Below are positions 1 to 8,674 of a stretch of 64,000 bases of DNA, piece after piece. Each line of letters starts with the position of its first letter. Positions within the stretch are counted from its first letter, which is position 1. Below the pieces are notes generated by a model. The model made no database searches, was not told where the DNA came from, and worked only from the letters and a program-made list of their open reading frames with translations. Position numbers and translations under genes: made by a program. The stretch is from CBDBFG01 sp965204765 (GTDB lineage Bacteria; Pseudomonadota; Alphaproteobacteria; Caedimonadales; UBA9215), in the NCBI GenBank assembly GCA_965204765.1, contig CBDBFG010000004.1, positions 372,001 to 436,000 on the forward strand. Reading direction: 5' to 3'.

Positions 1-414
1 AGCAAATCTGATCCTTCCGAGATGTCCAGGATACTGCTAGCTGACAGCAAAGAAGAAATAGTGATGAAAATTAGAAAAGCTAAAACAGACAATGAGTTAT
101 TACCAGATAGTTTAGAACAACTGCATGCTAGGGTAGAAGCAAAAAATCTATTAACTATATTTGCGACATTTAGCGATTTATCGTTAGTGGATACGGTTAA
201 TAAGTTTGCAGGCCAAGAATTTTCATATTTAAAAAATCAATTAACAGATTTACTTGTTGAGAAAATCTCACCTATTACAGAAAAAATAAATTTATATTTA
301 AGCGATAAAAGTGAATTGGCTAATATTCTGCAATCTGGTCTTGATAGGGTACGGCCCATAGCACGTGATAATATATTAAAAACCAAGGAAATAGTAGGTC
401 TTGCTAGATTTTAA
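1..414 (+). CDS. trpS: Tryptophanyl-tRNA synthetase, C-terminal part
   Basis: This is the 3' end of the gene; the reading frame is open from the first base of the window. The first codons read SKSDPSEMSRI, the class I synthetase KMSKS loop that stabilises the tryptophanyl-adenylate transition state. An in-frame ATG at base 22 lies inside that conserved motif and is not a start. The remaining ~125 residues are the helical C-terminal region with the typical IRKAKTD segment. The missing upstream part would hold the Rossmann fold and HIGH motif. The enzyme charges tRNA-Trp in the cytoplasm. trmL follows 57 bp downstream on the same strand. The family assignment is firm. Confidence 0.93.
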   Translation, partial: SKSDPSEMSRILLADSKEEIVMKIRKAKTDNELLPDSLEQLHARVEAKNLLTIFATFSDLSLVDTVNKFAGQEFSYLKNQLTDLLVEKISPITEKINLYLSDKSELANILQSGLDRVRPIARDNILKTKEIVGLARF

Positions 415-471
415 TAGTATTGTGAAACCATGTAAATACAAATTAAGTATAGCATTAATACAAGTTTTAAG

Positions 472-939
472 ATGAGAATAGCACTTTTTCAACCAGAGAT
501 ACCACAAAATACAGGGACCATTTTGCGTCTTGGTTCTTGTTTAGGTGTAGGTGTTGATATCATAGAACCATGTGGGTTTGGTTTGAATAATCATAATCTA
601 AAAAGGGCAGGTATGGATTATGTTGAACTGGCGAATTATTTAAGACACGATAGTTGGAATTCATTTCTAGATAGCACTAATCGCAACGGTAAAAGGTTAG
701 TATATTTGACTCCACATGCCATAAAGCCTTATACAGAATTTTGCTTTGGCCAAGATGATATTTTGTTAATGGGTAGGGAAAGTGATGGTATTCCAGCAGA
801 AATCACCGATAAAATTGATGATCACCTAATGATTCCGATGTATCCAGACAGAAGATCATTAAATGTTGCTGTTGCTGCGGCGATGGTTTTGGGGGAAGCG
901 CTAAGGCAAACTGATCAGTTTTACAGTGCCAAATTGTAA
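472..939 (+). CDS. trmL: tRNA (cytidine/uridine-34-2'-O)-methyltransferase TrmL
   Basis: A 155-residue SpoU-family (SPOUT fold, trefoil knot) methyltransferase. It acts on the wobble nucleotide of some tRNA-Leu species using S-adenosylmethionine, as a homodimer. Visible family signatures are the N-terminal ALFQPEIPQNTGTILR, the central LLMGRESDGIP, and the C-terminal MYPDRRSLNVAVAAAMVLGE that forms the cofactor-binding knot. The length matches the family (about 150-160 residues). The start is an ATG just after the trpS stop. It probably shares a transcript with trpS. A tRNA-Leu gene is present elsewhere in this window, but no direct link is implied. Confidence 0.94.
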   Translation: MRIALFQPEIPQNTGTILRLGSCLGVGVDIIEPCGFGLNNHNLKRAGMDYVELANYLRHDSWNSFLDSTNRNGKRLVYLTPHAIKPYTEFCFGQDDILLMGRESDGIPAEITDKIDDHLMIPMYPDRRSLNVAVAAAMVLGEALRQTDQFYSAKL

Positions 940-966
940 TGATAGCTTTTTATGATAGCATCGTGC

Positions 967-1071
967 TATGGTGATTTAACTTTGAATTAATACGAATTTT
1001 GAGGAACGAAATGTATATATAATACATGAGTGACGATTAAATGAAGTAGAAAACAAAGTGAAACCACTATA
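967..1071 (+). repeat. MITE-like 105-bp terminal-inverted-repeat element, copy 1
   Basis: One of four copies of a ~105-bp element (others at 14243, 24148 and 53823). The ends are imperfect inverted repeats of about 18 bp resembling TATAGTGGTTTnACTTTG and begin and end with TA. The interior is conserved between copies (AATTAATACGAATTTTGAGG near one end, ATTTAATCG-type sequence near the other). This copy has two mismatches in its left end. It is too short to encode anything and lies between trmL and the EAL gene. TA-flanked short elements of this kind are usually mobilised by IS630/mariner-type transposases; no such transposase is in the window. Confidence 0.85.
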
Positions 1072-1121
1072 CAATGCTATGTAGGAGTTCTTTGAAGTTT
1101 GATATGCGTTTAAAGTTGTAG

Positions 1122-2177
1122 TTGTGTACCAAAAACATAATTGATAATGGGAATGCAGGAAAAGAATTGCGATATTACATTAAGTACTTAACAAGCTTAT
1201 TGCTTCTGTCATTTATTGTTATCGGTTTATACTGTATCTATCGGTACGTCAATATCTTAACAACACTAGAGATTACAACTTTATTAATAATTTCTGCAGT
1301 TTTACCTTTATTAGGTTGTGCTATCGTCCATTTTTATTGTCGTTGTGTAGTATTAGCGCAAAAATTGCGCGATATTAGTATAGAGGATGGGCACAACAAG
1401 CAAGAAATAGATTCTTCGGCGAGTAATACAAAATACAAGGATAAATCACATATATCATCGGCTATTAGGTGGGCTTTGGATAATGATAAGGTGGAAATAT
1501 TGCTGCAACCTATAGTAAGTTTACCACAACGGAAGGTAAAATATTTTGAATGTTTAGCTAGAGTCAGGGATCAAGCAGGGGTGATTTATACTCCTAATGA
1601 CTTTCTTAGTTTAGCACATGAATCAGATATGATTACTAAACTGGATAGCACGGTTATTTTACGATGTTTACGGATTTTGGTGGATAGAGATCTTCATGAT
1701 GAATCCATGAAATTTTTTTGTAATATATCTTGTGATACTATCCGTAATAGTCAGGTATTTACCGAGATTATAAGTATAATCAACAAGTACGATGGTATTA
1801 CGAATAAAGTAATATTTGAATTGTCACAGCAAGTTCTGTTAGAGAATTATACCACTATGTCTTTGCTATTAGCACAGTTAAAATCAGCTGGTTGTATTTT
1901 TTCAATTGATCAAATAGACCGTGTTGATCTGGATTTTGAGCTGTTAAGTAAATGTAATTTAAAATATTTAAAAATTCATAATAGATGTTTATTGGATCTA
2001 GCACGCAAGACTTATGGACACGATATGATAATAAAGTTTATACAGCAATGTCGGGAATATAATATTACTGCGATAGTAACTCATCTAGAGGACGAAGAAT
2101 CCATGGTAGAAATTAATGATTTTAAATTTCACTTTGCACAAGGTTTTCTGTTTGGGTCACATTTTGTGATGAAGTAA
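1122..2177 (+). CDS. Membrane-anchored degenerate EAL-domain protein (TipF-like)
   Basis: 351 residues starting at a TTG. Two membrane helices lie at about residues 18-43 and 48-75, then a short linker, then an EAL domain from about 113 to the end. EAL domains hydrolyse or bind cyclic di-GMP. Retained positions are E143 in ECLAR, the Asn in FCNIS, the Glu in FELSQ, the Lys in LKIH and the Gln of AQGFLFG. The metal-binding DDFG is DQID and the AEGVE region is THLED, so two catalytic carboxylates are replaced. I infer a binding or scaffold role rather than phosphodiesterase activity. The layout resembles alphaproteobacterial TipF. The start is uncertain: there is no ATG in the frame near the first helix. 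Confidence 0.75.
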   Translation: MCTKNIIDNGNAGKELRYYIKYLTSLLLLSFIVIGLYCIYRYVNILTTLEITTLLIISAVLPLLGCAIVHFYCRCVVLAQKLRDISIEDGHNKQEIDSSASNTKYKDKSHISSAIRWALDNDKVEILLQPIVSLPQRKVKYFECLARVRDQAGVIYTPNDFLSLAHESDMITKLDSTVILRCLRILVDRDLHDESMKFFCNISCDTIRNSQVFTEIISIINKYDGITNKVIFELSQQVLLENYTTMSLLLAQLKSAGCIFSIDQIDRVDLDFELLSKCNLKYLKIHNRCLLDLARKTYGHDMIIKFIQQCREYNITAIVTHLEDEESMVEINDFKFHFAQGFLFGSHFVMK

Positions 2178-2181
2178 TATT

Positions 2182-2802
2182 TTATTCTTGTTTAATGGAG
2201 GTTAATACCCAATTGGGATTATTGGTAGTTATTGTTCTTGAGAATGTCCAAAAATCTACTACTCTTTCTATTTGGTCGTCTGAACCTTCGATAATTTTTC
2301 CATCTTTGTCTTTGATGGTAATTATTTGTTCTGAGGCATATTTAACCTGAATATGAGCAGTATTGTTTTTAATCTTTACATCACTGATGGTAGTACTTTC
2401 AATTTTTACCAGAGTGTTTGAGTATGATATGTTTTGTTTCGTTCGTTCAGAATGGATAGTTTTGAAAGTATTCAAAATATCTTTGGCAACTAAAGGTGCC
2501 AAGTTTGCGAGATTACCTTTGCAATATTGATCTAATATTATTTCAAATGCCTCTGTCGCACCGTATAGGAAATCGCTAATAGTAAAGTTTGGATCTTTTT
2601 TTCTGATACTATTAATGGCATTGTGCAATACACTAGGTATTGAGTCGATGTCTTTGTCGATTGTTTGCTTCTTAGTGGTGCTATTGTTGTGAGGTGAATG
2701 TTTACTTTTCGCCTTATGCGTGATGCCAGCATTGCTACCAAGTATTGTGTACAAGCGGTATAAAATTAACAGCGTTACCACAGATAATATCAATAATTCC
2801 AA
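2182..2802 (-). CDS. Tim44-domain membrane protein
   Basis: 206 residues beginning with a TTG preceded by AAAGGA. An N-terminal membrane segment (about residues 2-20) is followed by a charged linker and a Tim44-like/NTF2-fold domain from about 60 to the end. Diagnostic features are FLYGATEAFEIILDQYCKGN, the LVKIESTTISD stretch and the closing VVDFWTFSRTI...PNWVLTSI. In mitochondria Tim44 couples the import channel to Hsp70. The bacterial homologue is widespread in Alphaproteobacteria, and its role in envelope protein handling is only partly known. The gene is convergent with the EAL gene, with four bases between the stops. Confidence 0.85.
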   Translation of the reverse strand: MELLILSVVTLLILYRLYTILGSNAGITHKAKSKHSPHNNSTTKKQTIDKDIDSIPSVLHNAINSIRKKDPNFTISDFLYGATEAFEIILDQYCKGNLANLAPLVAKDILNTFKTIHSERTKQNISYSNTLVKIESTTISDVKIKNNTAHIQVKYASEQIITIKDKDGKIIEGSDDQIERVVDFWTFSRTITTNNPNWVLTSIKQE

Positions 2803-3088
2803 TTGAATCCTTTAAAGTAATTAAACAAGACTATCGTACGGCGAGTATAGCATAAGGGTGTAATTATCAAAATATTTTTTACATTTCATTCGTTTTTATC
2901 TGTGCAAAGAGGTATGTGAGATCTGGTGTTGTTTCTTTCAAGTAATAAGCGCAGCTTTATAGTAAGTGCTTAACTATTGCTAAGTAAATACATATATATA
3001 TTGTAAAATTCATAATGAAGCTACAATATTGATTGACACATTATACTCTAGATGCTCAACTATTAGGGTTAGTAGGAGTCTGTTTACG

Positions 3089-4258
3089 ATGAGTAAGAAG
3101 TTAAAGTTGTGGTTGTTGATATTTCCATTGTTGGTATCGTTTGGTGATGTTTATGCTGTGCCGACTGATAGTAGTGATCCTGAAGCAGAAGGAACCGTTG
3201 CTATTGGACGGTTAGCTAGGGTTACGAGGGAAAGTATCACAAATTGGAATGAAGATACTGATCAGGTATTAGCGCAATTACAAGGGGAGGAACTAAAGCA
3301 TGCAGTAGTAAGGTCATTAGTGAGATTGCGCGATAAGAGAGTGAGCATAAATCCGGAACAGGGCTGGTTAAAAGGTAGGTTATCAAAGTTTTTTATTACC
3401 GATATTGTTGGACAATGGGTTGGGCACTATGATAGATGTCATTCTTTGTTTACTGTAGCAGAGAATATTAAATTAATGTTTTTAATGGGAGAGATTGATC
3501 CATTTAATAAAAGTATATCTCGTTCTAAGAAAAGTAACGAGCATATGCAGAAATTTATGACATTGTGGTCTGCTGATATAGATGCTGAAGACATAGGTGC
3601 TGAAGATAGAGGAAGTGTAATCTTTGGTTTGGTGGCATGTGAATATGCTTTTGATCAAAATAGTACTTCGCTATTAGATAATCTTTTGTTGTTGGTTACG
3701 TCGAATATGGATGATTCAGCAGAAAGGCAAAGGCAGCTTATTACTTCACTGGCTAATATTGATCGATTTGCGGATTATGCGAATTTATCGCCTTTGTTGG
3801 CTAATGTGGTAGCTAGGTTAGTTGCGGATCATGAAGATGCTATCGATGGTTATCATTCTGCGGCTTATTTGTTATGGTCTCTTGCGAGGTTAACCCCTGT
3901 TCTAAAAGAGGTACAAGACGAAGATGTTCGTACGAATGTAGGCGGATTGGTTCGTGATGCTAGTGCGGTTATGCATGACAATACTGTGGGAAGAATCACA
4001 AAATATATAGTGATGAGTGCCTGGGGTATGGCCCATTGCGAGGTTTATCTTAATAGAGAATTTAGTGATTTTTGGCATTTGTGGGTTGATGATTATTCTC
4101 AAGACATTAGTGACAGCATCAATAGCTATGATGTTGGAATGTTAAAAGGTATCAAGTTAAAGTCGTCTAATGTTGCTGTGGTCGACCTAATAGACGAATT
4201 ATTGTACGGTGAGCAGTCTGAGTCTGAGTCTGAGTCTGAGGATGATGATGATGAGTAA
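3089..4258 (+). CDS. Secreted orphan protein with Ser-Glu/Asp tail
   Basis: 389 residues from the ATG at 3089, chosen because it has TAGGAG upstream and begins a clear signal peptide (hydrophobic core LWLLIFPLLVSF, likely cleavage after VYA at residue 23). A longer in-frame extension from 3029 would bury that signal. The mature part is mostly helical, and I recognise no domain. The C-terminus is four Ser-Glu repeats followed by Asp residues, encoded by tandem 6-bp and 3-bp repeats. There is no operon partner. An exported, probably host-directed protein is an inference from the signal peptide, the acidic tail and the isolated position. Confidence 0.7.
   Translation: MSKKLKLWLLIFPLLVSFGDVYAVPTDSSDPEAEGTVAIGRLARVTRESITNWNEDTDQVLAQLQGEELKHAVVRSLVRLRDKRVSINPEQGWLKGRLSKFFITDIVGQWVGHYDRCHSLFTVAENIKLMFLMGEIDPFNKSISRSKKSNEHMQKFMTLWSADIDAEDIGAEDRGSVIFGLVACEYAFDQNSTSLLDNLLLLVTSNMDDSAERQRQLITSLANIDRFADYANLSPLLANVVARLVADHEDAIDGYHSAAYLLWSLARLTPVLKEVQDEDVRTNVGGLVRDASAVMHDNTVGRITKYIVMSAWGMAHCEVYLNREFSDFWHLWVDDYSQDISDSINSYDVGMLKGIKLKSSNVAVVDLIDELLYGEQSESESESEDDDDE
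4217..4252 (+). repeat. In-frame codon microsatellite: (TCTGAG)x4 then (GAT)x4
   Basis: Four perfect TCTGAG units encode Ser-Glu repeats, directly followed by four GAT codons, at the 3' end of the secreted orphan gene. Unit lengths of 6 and 3 bp keep the frame, so slippage would change tail length without truncating the protein. Confidence 0.9.
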
Positions 4259-4436
4259 TAACCTTTTGAAAGTGAGGTTCTGAGTTTGTGTGATTGCAAG
4301 AATTCTAGTAACCCATTTCTGTATCATAGGATTCAATAAGATGAATTGATAGTAGTGGTTGCTGGTTATTTTATTGCAGGTAGGATATTTTTTGATAAAT
4401 GGTTAAGCGTATCTTTGGTTTTAAAATCCCTTTATA

Positions 4437-4485
4437 ATTAGCCATTAGCCATTAGCCATTAGCCATTAGCCATTAGCCATTAGCC
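4437..4485. repeat. Heptamer tandem repeat (ATTAGCC)x7
   Basis: Seven perfect, uninterrupted copies of ATTAGCC fill these 49 bases and abut the stop codon of the LuxR gene (stop at 4486-4488 on the minus strand). It lies in the convergent gap between the secreted orphan and LuxR. A 7-bp unit would shift a reading frame, but here it is intergenic. It is a likely length-variable marker and may sit in the 3' untranslated part of both transcripts. Confidence 0.95.
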
Positions 4486-5262
4486 TTATTGGCCCAATGC
4501 AGAAAAAATATCACTTATTTGTTGATTATTAGAGATTCTCATCTTTCTTTTGCAGTTTTGTAGGTAAAACTCTATGGTTCTTGGTGATAGGTTGAGTTTG
4601 TTAGCAATAGATTTACACGAATACCCCATTAGGATAAATTCTATACACTGTATTTCTCGTGGTGATAGTTTAAAGTGGTATTCTATAAATCTTAACCTGG
4701 GATTGTTGATATTATTATAAAACTCTGCTTTTTGCTTGTGTATTTCGTCTACAAAATGAATCTTGTGAACATTAAAAGTATATTGTGAAGAGTCATAAAT
4801 GATTTTGTTCGCAACGATCAGAAAGTAGTCTATAAACTTTTCTATTTCAGGTATATGAGATATATATTGACTATTGATTTGATGGTTGTCCATATCGGTT
4901 ACAAAATTAAATACGTCGACGTAATCTGTTTGTATGCGGTTGATAGTAAAGCCATTACTTAACGCAAAAACATTTTCTATTTGTTTTATGACATGCCAAA
5001 ATTTTTTATCTTTACTATTGTGCTGTTGCCATAATGAATAAGGAGACTCTTGGGATGAAAAATTAGTAAATGCTCCGATTTGATGCAGATTGTTGGCAAA
5101 ATAATAATCTAGCCATTTTGGTGAGGATGATAAATAGAATTGCTCTCCATTTTTATAGAATCTCCTCATACTCATGTTATTAATGCCAAGAAAGTCGTAA
5201 ATCGGTAGTGCTATTTCATTAATGGCATAGCAATATCGTGATAGTATATATTTGTTACTCAT
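4486..5262 (-). CDS. LuxR-family transcriptional regulator
   Basis: 258 residues. The C-terminal ~65 residues form a GerE/LuxR helix-turn-helix: LSPREIQCIEFILMGYSCK, then IANKLNLSPRTIEFYLQN, the recognition helix. The N-terminal ~180 residues have no phosphoreceiver motif and do not obviously match an acyl-homoserine-lactone pocket, so the input signal is unknown. LuxR paralogues of this layout are common in amoeba-associated and Rickettsiales-like bacteria (recalled, not checked). No synthase gene is adjacent. The stop codon touches a heptamer tandem repeat. Confidence 0.85.
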   Translation of the reverse strand: MSNKYILSRYCYAINEIALPIYDFLGINNMSMRRFYKNGEQFYLSSSPKWLDYYFANNLHQIGAFTNFSSQESPYSLWQQHNSKDKKFWHVIKQIENVFALSNGFTINRIQTDYVDVFNFVTDMDNHQINSQYISHIPEIEKFIDYFLIVANKIIYDSSQYTFNVHKIHFVDEIHKQKAEFYNNINNPRLRFIEYHFKLSPREIQCIEFILMGYSCKSIANKLNLSPRTIEFYLQNCKRKMRISNNQQISDIFSALGQ

Positions 5263-5363
5263 GAATTTATTTAACAGTCAATAACGTATATTTTACTATA
5301 TTGCATAATAGTATTTTCGCGCAATACTCTGAAAAAGATAATAGAGTTTGAGAGATTATTTAT

Positions 5364-6302
5364 ATGAAAACAAAAAAGTTTTTACAATTTGCGTCATTCT
5401 GTGTAGTGATATTACACAATGCCTTAGCAACCGATGATCAGCTTATAGCTAGTCTGCGCCGAATACGACCTAGTGCTCCGGTTCCTCATCTAAGTGTAGA
5501 AATGATGATTGCCGGAGAAAGTAAGAGTGCGCAAAGAATGCGTGATGTGATATGTAATCCAGGCGTTAATCCTGATTTGCTTAAAGGAAAGGTAATAGGC
5601 ATCCTTACTACAGATGGGGCAGAATCACCAGAGACGATGATACCGGCTAATTTCTTTAAAGCTAGGGGAGCAACGATTGAATTAATTGCGCCTAAAAAAC
5701 GAATACAGCCTGGCCTTCCGGTAGAGATACCTGCTGCAAGAGATACCGAGATATTTGTAGTAGAGTATATGGAGAATGTTGGCACTTTAAAAATAGATAG
5801 ATATTTGGAAAGTAGTGATCCAAGCCGATATGATGTAATATTTATGCCTGGTGGCATATGGGCGCCGGATAATTTAAGGGTTAATACAGATGTGCATAGA
5901 TTTTTACAAAGGGCAAGTAAAGTAGGGACGTTAATAGCTGCTACTGGTCATAGTCCATTGATATTAATTAATGCAGGAATGTTAAAAGGCAAGAAAGCAA
6001 CAAGTTATTGGAGTGTACAGGTTGATTTATCAAATGCTGGTGCCTTGGTTTATGATCGTCCGGTAGTAGTTGATGGAGGATTATTAACTAGCCGTTTTCC
6101 CACAGATTTTCCAGATTTTTTGGAAGCAATTGTGCAAAAATTAACTTTAAGCTATCAAGAAGAAAGTTTTGCTTATAATGTTGGGTTGAAATGTTGCGAT
6201 ACAGATGGTGCAATACCGCAAAAAAAACAAAGAATTAGTAAGTGGCAAAGATTTAAGAATTTCGTGGGTAAGGCAAAGGTAATACTAGGTTATAAACGAT
6301 AA
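5364..6302 (+). CDS. Exported DJ-1/PfpI-family protein lacking the nucleophile Cys
   Basis: 312 residues with an N-terminal signal peptide (FCVVILHNALA, cleavage near residue 22). Residues about 75-260 are a DJ-1/PfpI class I glutamine amidotransferase-like fold: KGKVIGILTTDGAESPE, YDVIFMPGG and VVVDGGLLTSRFPTDFPDF. The nucleophile elbow, normally AxCHGP, reads AATGHSP (Gly195-His196). The catalytic cysteine is therefore absent, and deglycase, peptidase or chaperone chemistry based on it is not expected. A basic C-terminal extension (about 270-312, many Lys/Arg) follows. Both the export signal and the missing cysteine are unusual for the family. The function is unknown. Confidence 0.8.
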   Translation: MKTKKFLQFASFCVVILHNALATDDQLIASLRRIRPSAPVPHLSVEMMIAGESKSAQRMRDVICNPGVNPDLLKGKVIGILTTDGAESPETMIPANFFKARGATIELIAPKKRIQPGLPVEIPAARDTEIFVVEYMENVGTLKIDRYLESSDPSRYDVIFMPGGIWAPDNLRVNTDVHRFLQRASKVGTLIAATGHSPLILINAGMLKGKKATSYWSVQVDLSNAGALVYDRPVVVDGGLLTSRFPTDFPDFLEAIVQKLTLSYQEESFAYNVGLKCCDTDGAIPQKKQRISKWQRFKNFVGKAKVILGYKR

Positions 6303-7186
6303 TAATGTTAAATCATCTTGCTGTTAAGTTATATTTCATGGTTGTTTATAATATATTGTTCGTTATTGTTTTTGGTTTTAATGACTGTAATTTTTGTTGT
6401 GATGATAGTTATTTAGCCGTTGGTGTATGTTTAGGTGAATATATATAAAAATTCATGATTTATCAGGAATGGCGCACTTTAGTTACTGTGGTGAAATATG
6501 GATGTGTACTATTGAATAAATCTACTGAGAGTTCATTGTAAGGTAGATGTTGCTTAATAACAAGGTGATATGCGCGTTTTTTAGTAATAGTAAGTGATAA
6601 GTATCGAGTATATTTGGCTATTCAAGCAGTAGATATTGACGGTTCAACTACAATACTTGCATCAGTAAATGGTTAGCATTGTTCTCTTAGGTGGTTAGTA
6701 AAAGTTTTAAATCCAGACCATTGTATTTTAAGATGCAATATAAGATTTGTATTACGGTCATAGTGCCAAGAGCAGCAAGTGTGTAAGGATGTAACAATGC
6801 TTTAGAAGAGACATGGTTGATTGATGAGCAAATATTTTGCGATTTGATGCACCAATCATCTTGCTTTGAAAGTCGTTATAACCAATTGATATCTAGATAA
6901 TAGTAATATTTATTGAATGGTTAAAATATTTAAATTAGGGTGATGGATTGTTCAAGGTATAGAATAAATTTATGCAGAGCATTGTGTCTAAATGCGTCCT
7001 GTGCTGTGATACGACGTCATCGTGACCAGAGCATGGTGCGCAAACTCATAAGGCTAGAACTAGCATGGTTCAGAGTACAAAATGATTAATATCAATCCAG
7101 CCTAATGAACGAAACGGGTTGCAAAACAGATGCCCCCACGCACGGGCATGACGTTTGCAGCTATACGTCGTCTACATGAAATAGTA
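6303..7186. other. Long intergenic stretch with decayed sequence and a hairpin
   Basis: About 880 bp without a convincing gene. Short open fragments occur in the plus direction (for example about 6794-6901), but none has a start, ribosome site or recognisable motif, which suggests a decayed gene. Near the right end, 7120-7159 folds into a hairpin: TGCAAA pairs with TTTGCA and ATGCCC with GGGCAT, separated by a 4x4 internal loop and an 8-base apical loop. It has no T-run on either side, so it is not a classical terminator. It might be a small structured RNA. Confidence 0.4.
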
Positions 7187-7684
7187 TTATGCGGTCTTTA
7201 ACATTTTTGAGATTTCGTCACAAGCTTGGCTGTATTCTATTGATTTAACAGCACAAATCTCTGAAGCTAATCTTTCGAATGCTGTTTGATATATTTGTCT
7301 TTCACTATAAGATTGTTCCTTTGCTTCATTATCGCTATGAAGCTCTCGTATTACTTCTGATAATGAGGAAAGCCGACCAGAATTAATCTTGGTCTCATAT
7401 TCTTGAGCTCTACGCGCCCATATCCCTTTTGTTGGCTTTACTTTTTTAGTTAACAAGGTGAATATACTGTCAATTTCTTGCTCAGAACAGACAGATCGTA
7501 GCCCTGTATTTTTAGCTTTAGCAAGAGGTAGCCTCAAGGTCATCCGATTTTGCTTGAAGTGTATCACCAGAACGTCTATAGTCTGTCCTGCTATAGTTTC
7601 AGTGTCTACATCCTCTAGAACACCGACGCCATGGTTCGGGTAAACTACTAAATCGCCGTTAGAAAAATCAGATCTAATACTCAT
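7187..7684 (-). CDS. carD: CarD/CdnL-family transcription regulator
   Basis: 165 residues from the ATG at 7684, which has AGGTG upstream; an ATG five codons earlier is also possible. The N-terminal RNA-polymerase interacting Tudor-like domain is seen in FSNGDLVVYPNHGVG and the conserved LRLPLAKA. A helical C-terminal DNA-binding domain follows (IWARRAQEYETKINSG, then SLSEVIRELH). CdnL stabilises RNA-polymerase open complexes, mainly at rRNA and housekeeping promoters, and is conserved in Alphaproteobacteria. The length is normal for the family. It stands next to chpT in the same direction, 143 bp apart. Confidence 0.92.
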   Translation of the reverse strand: MSIRSDFSNGDLVVYPNHGVGVLEDVDTETIAGQTIDVLVIHFKQNRMTLRLPLAKAKNTGLRSVCSEQEIDSIFTLLTKKVKPTKGIWARRAQEYETKINSGRLSSLSEVIRELHSDNEAKEQSYSERQIYQTAFERLASEICAVKSIEYSQACDEISKMLKTA

Positions 7685-7826
7685 CTTGACACCTACCAAA
7701 GAAAAAATTGCTAAGAAACACCTAAACTACGTTCATAGTAACACTAATCGATGAAAAAATACAGAAAAAAACAAAATGTTTACTATTTATAAACTTTTTT
7801 GTGCATTTTTTGTTCCAATATTGCCA

Positions 7827-8492
7827 CTAAAAAAGTGACTTGTAAGCCTTGTTATCTCCTGTGTGTGTTAGGATCATAGTGAAATTTTCCTTTGATGAGT
7901 CTAATGAAGTAATATTGTATGTATTCTCTTGTATATAAATACCGGCAAGAAAGCTTTGTATACTGCTTGAGGTAACAAGAGTATCATCAAGATTGCCTTG
8001 TAGTGCAGATTGATTGTCAGTTTTTATTTTTACTAAATTTCCTTTTAGATGAAATTTTATTTCTTGTTTTTGATTGGATAAGTCAACAGCTATTTGCATT
8101 TTTCCTCCGTATGGAGCGCATTCTGCCATAATACCAACAATATTGAGGATAATTCTGATATTGGAGTGCAATACAGTGATGTTTTCTTGCGCAATGTGAT
8201 GTGTAAATTCCAAATTGATTTTATGGGTCATCAGGTATTGGGCAAGCATATCTTGTAGTTTTACAGGGGAATCTATTAGTTGCACACCAGAAAATCCAAA
8301 TGCTGCTCTGTAATATACTAGTTTTTTTGAGGCATTATTGGCGCTTTGTAGCGCTAAAAGTAATAATTCTTCGTCGATTTCTGGAGTGTTTTCTTGCATA
8401 ATTTCCATGCTATTGGTAATAGCGCCTACCGGAGTTATTAAATCGTGGCAAACCTTGGAACACATTAGTTGTGCAATACGAGTATGATTCAT
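7827..8492 (-). CDS. chpT: Histidine phosphotransferase ChpT
   Basis: 221 residues. The dimerisation/phosphotransfer helix carries CSKVCHDLITPVGAI, the His-Asp-x-x-x-Pro box in which the His is phosphorylated. The rest is a degenerate HATPase-like fold without ATP-binding G boxes, typical of ChpT. In Alphaproteobacteria ChpT passes phosphate from the hybrid kinase CckA to CtrA and CpdR, controlling the cell cycle. Neither cckA nor ctrA is in the window. The start is ATG (MNHTRIAQLMCSK). The length fits the family. Confidence 0.9.
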   Translation of the reverse strand: MNHTRIAQLMCSKVCHDLITPVGAITNSMEIMQENTPEIDEELLLLALQSANNASKKLVYYRAAFGFSGVQLIDSPVKLQDMLAQYLMTHKINLEFTHHIAQENITVLHSNIRIILNIVGIMAECAPYGGKMQIAVDLSNQKQEIKFHLKGNLVKIKTDNQSALQGNLDDTLVTSSSIQSFLAGIYIQENTYNITSLDSSKENFTMILTHTGDNKAYKSLF

Positions 8493-8674
8493 TAGCTTTA
8501 CTGAATTATCCTCGCCATTGTAAACTATTAGATAATGTAATAGAAGAAAAAAGGATGTAAATAGTTTGCAATGTGTAAATTTATCAGTATCCCAAGTTTA
8601 TAAAGTATTATATGGTAGTTGAGGTGATAGATTGTTAATATAGATTGGCGTGACCGTTTCAGATAGGGTGGTTT

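Noticed and set aside
22..30. ATG as a possible start for a short gene at the window edge
   Set aside because: It lies inside the conserved KMSKS region of trpS; the frame is open to base 1, so the gene is cut by the window.
3029..3088. Upstream extension of the secreted orphan
   Set aside because: It precedes a complete signal peptide with its own ribosome site at 3089.
4437..4485. Regular repeats as a CRISPR array
   Set aside because: The units are 7 bp and contiguous with no spacers.
6600..6680. A short open fragment resembling a ribosomal protein L18 segment
   Set aside because: About 22 codons only, no start or ribosome site and out of context; probably chance or a decayed remnant.
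7040..7075. A possible tRNA-Met from the CTCATAA-like anticodon loop
   Set aside because: No acceptor, D or T arm can be folded around it.
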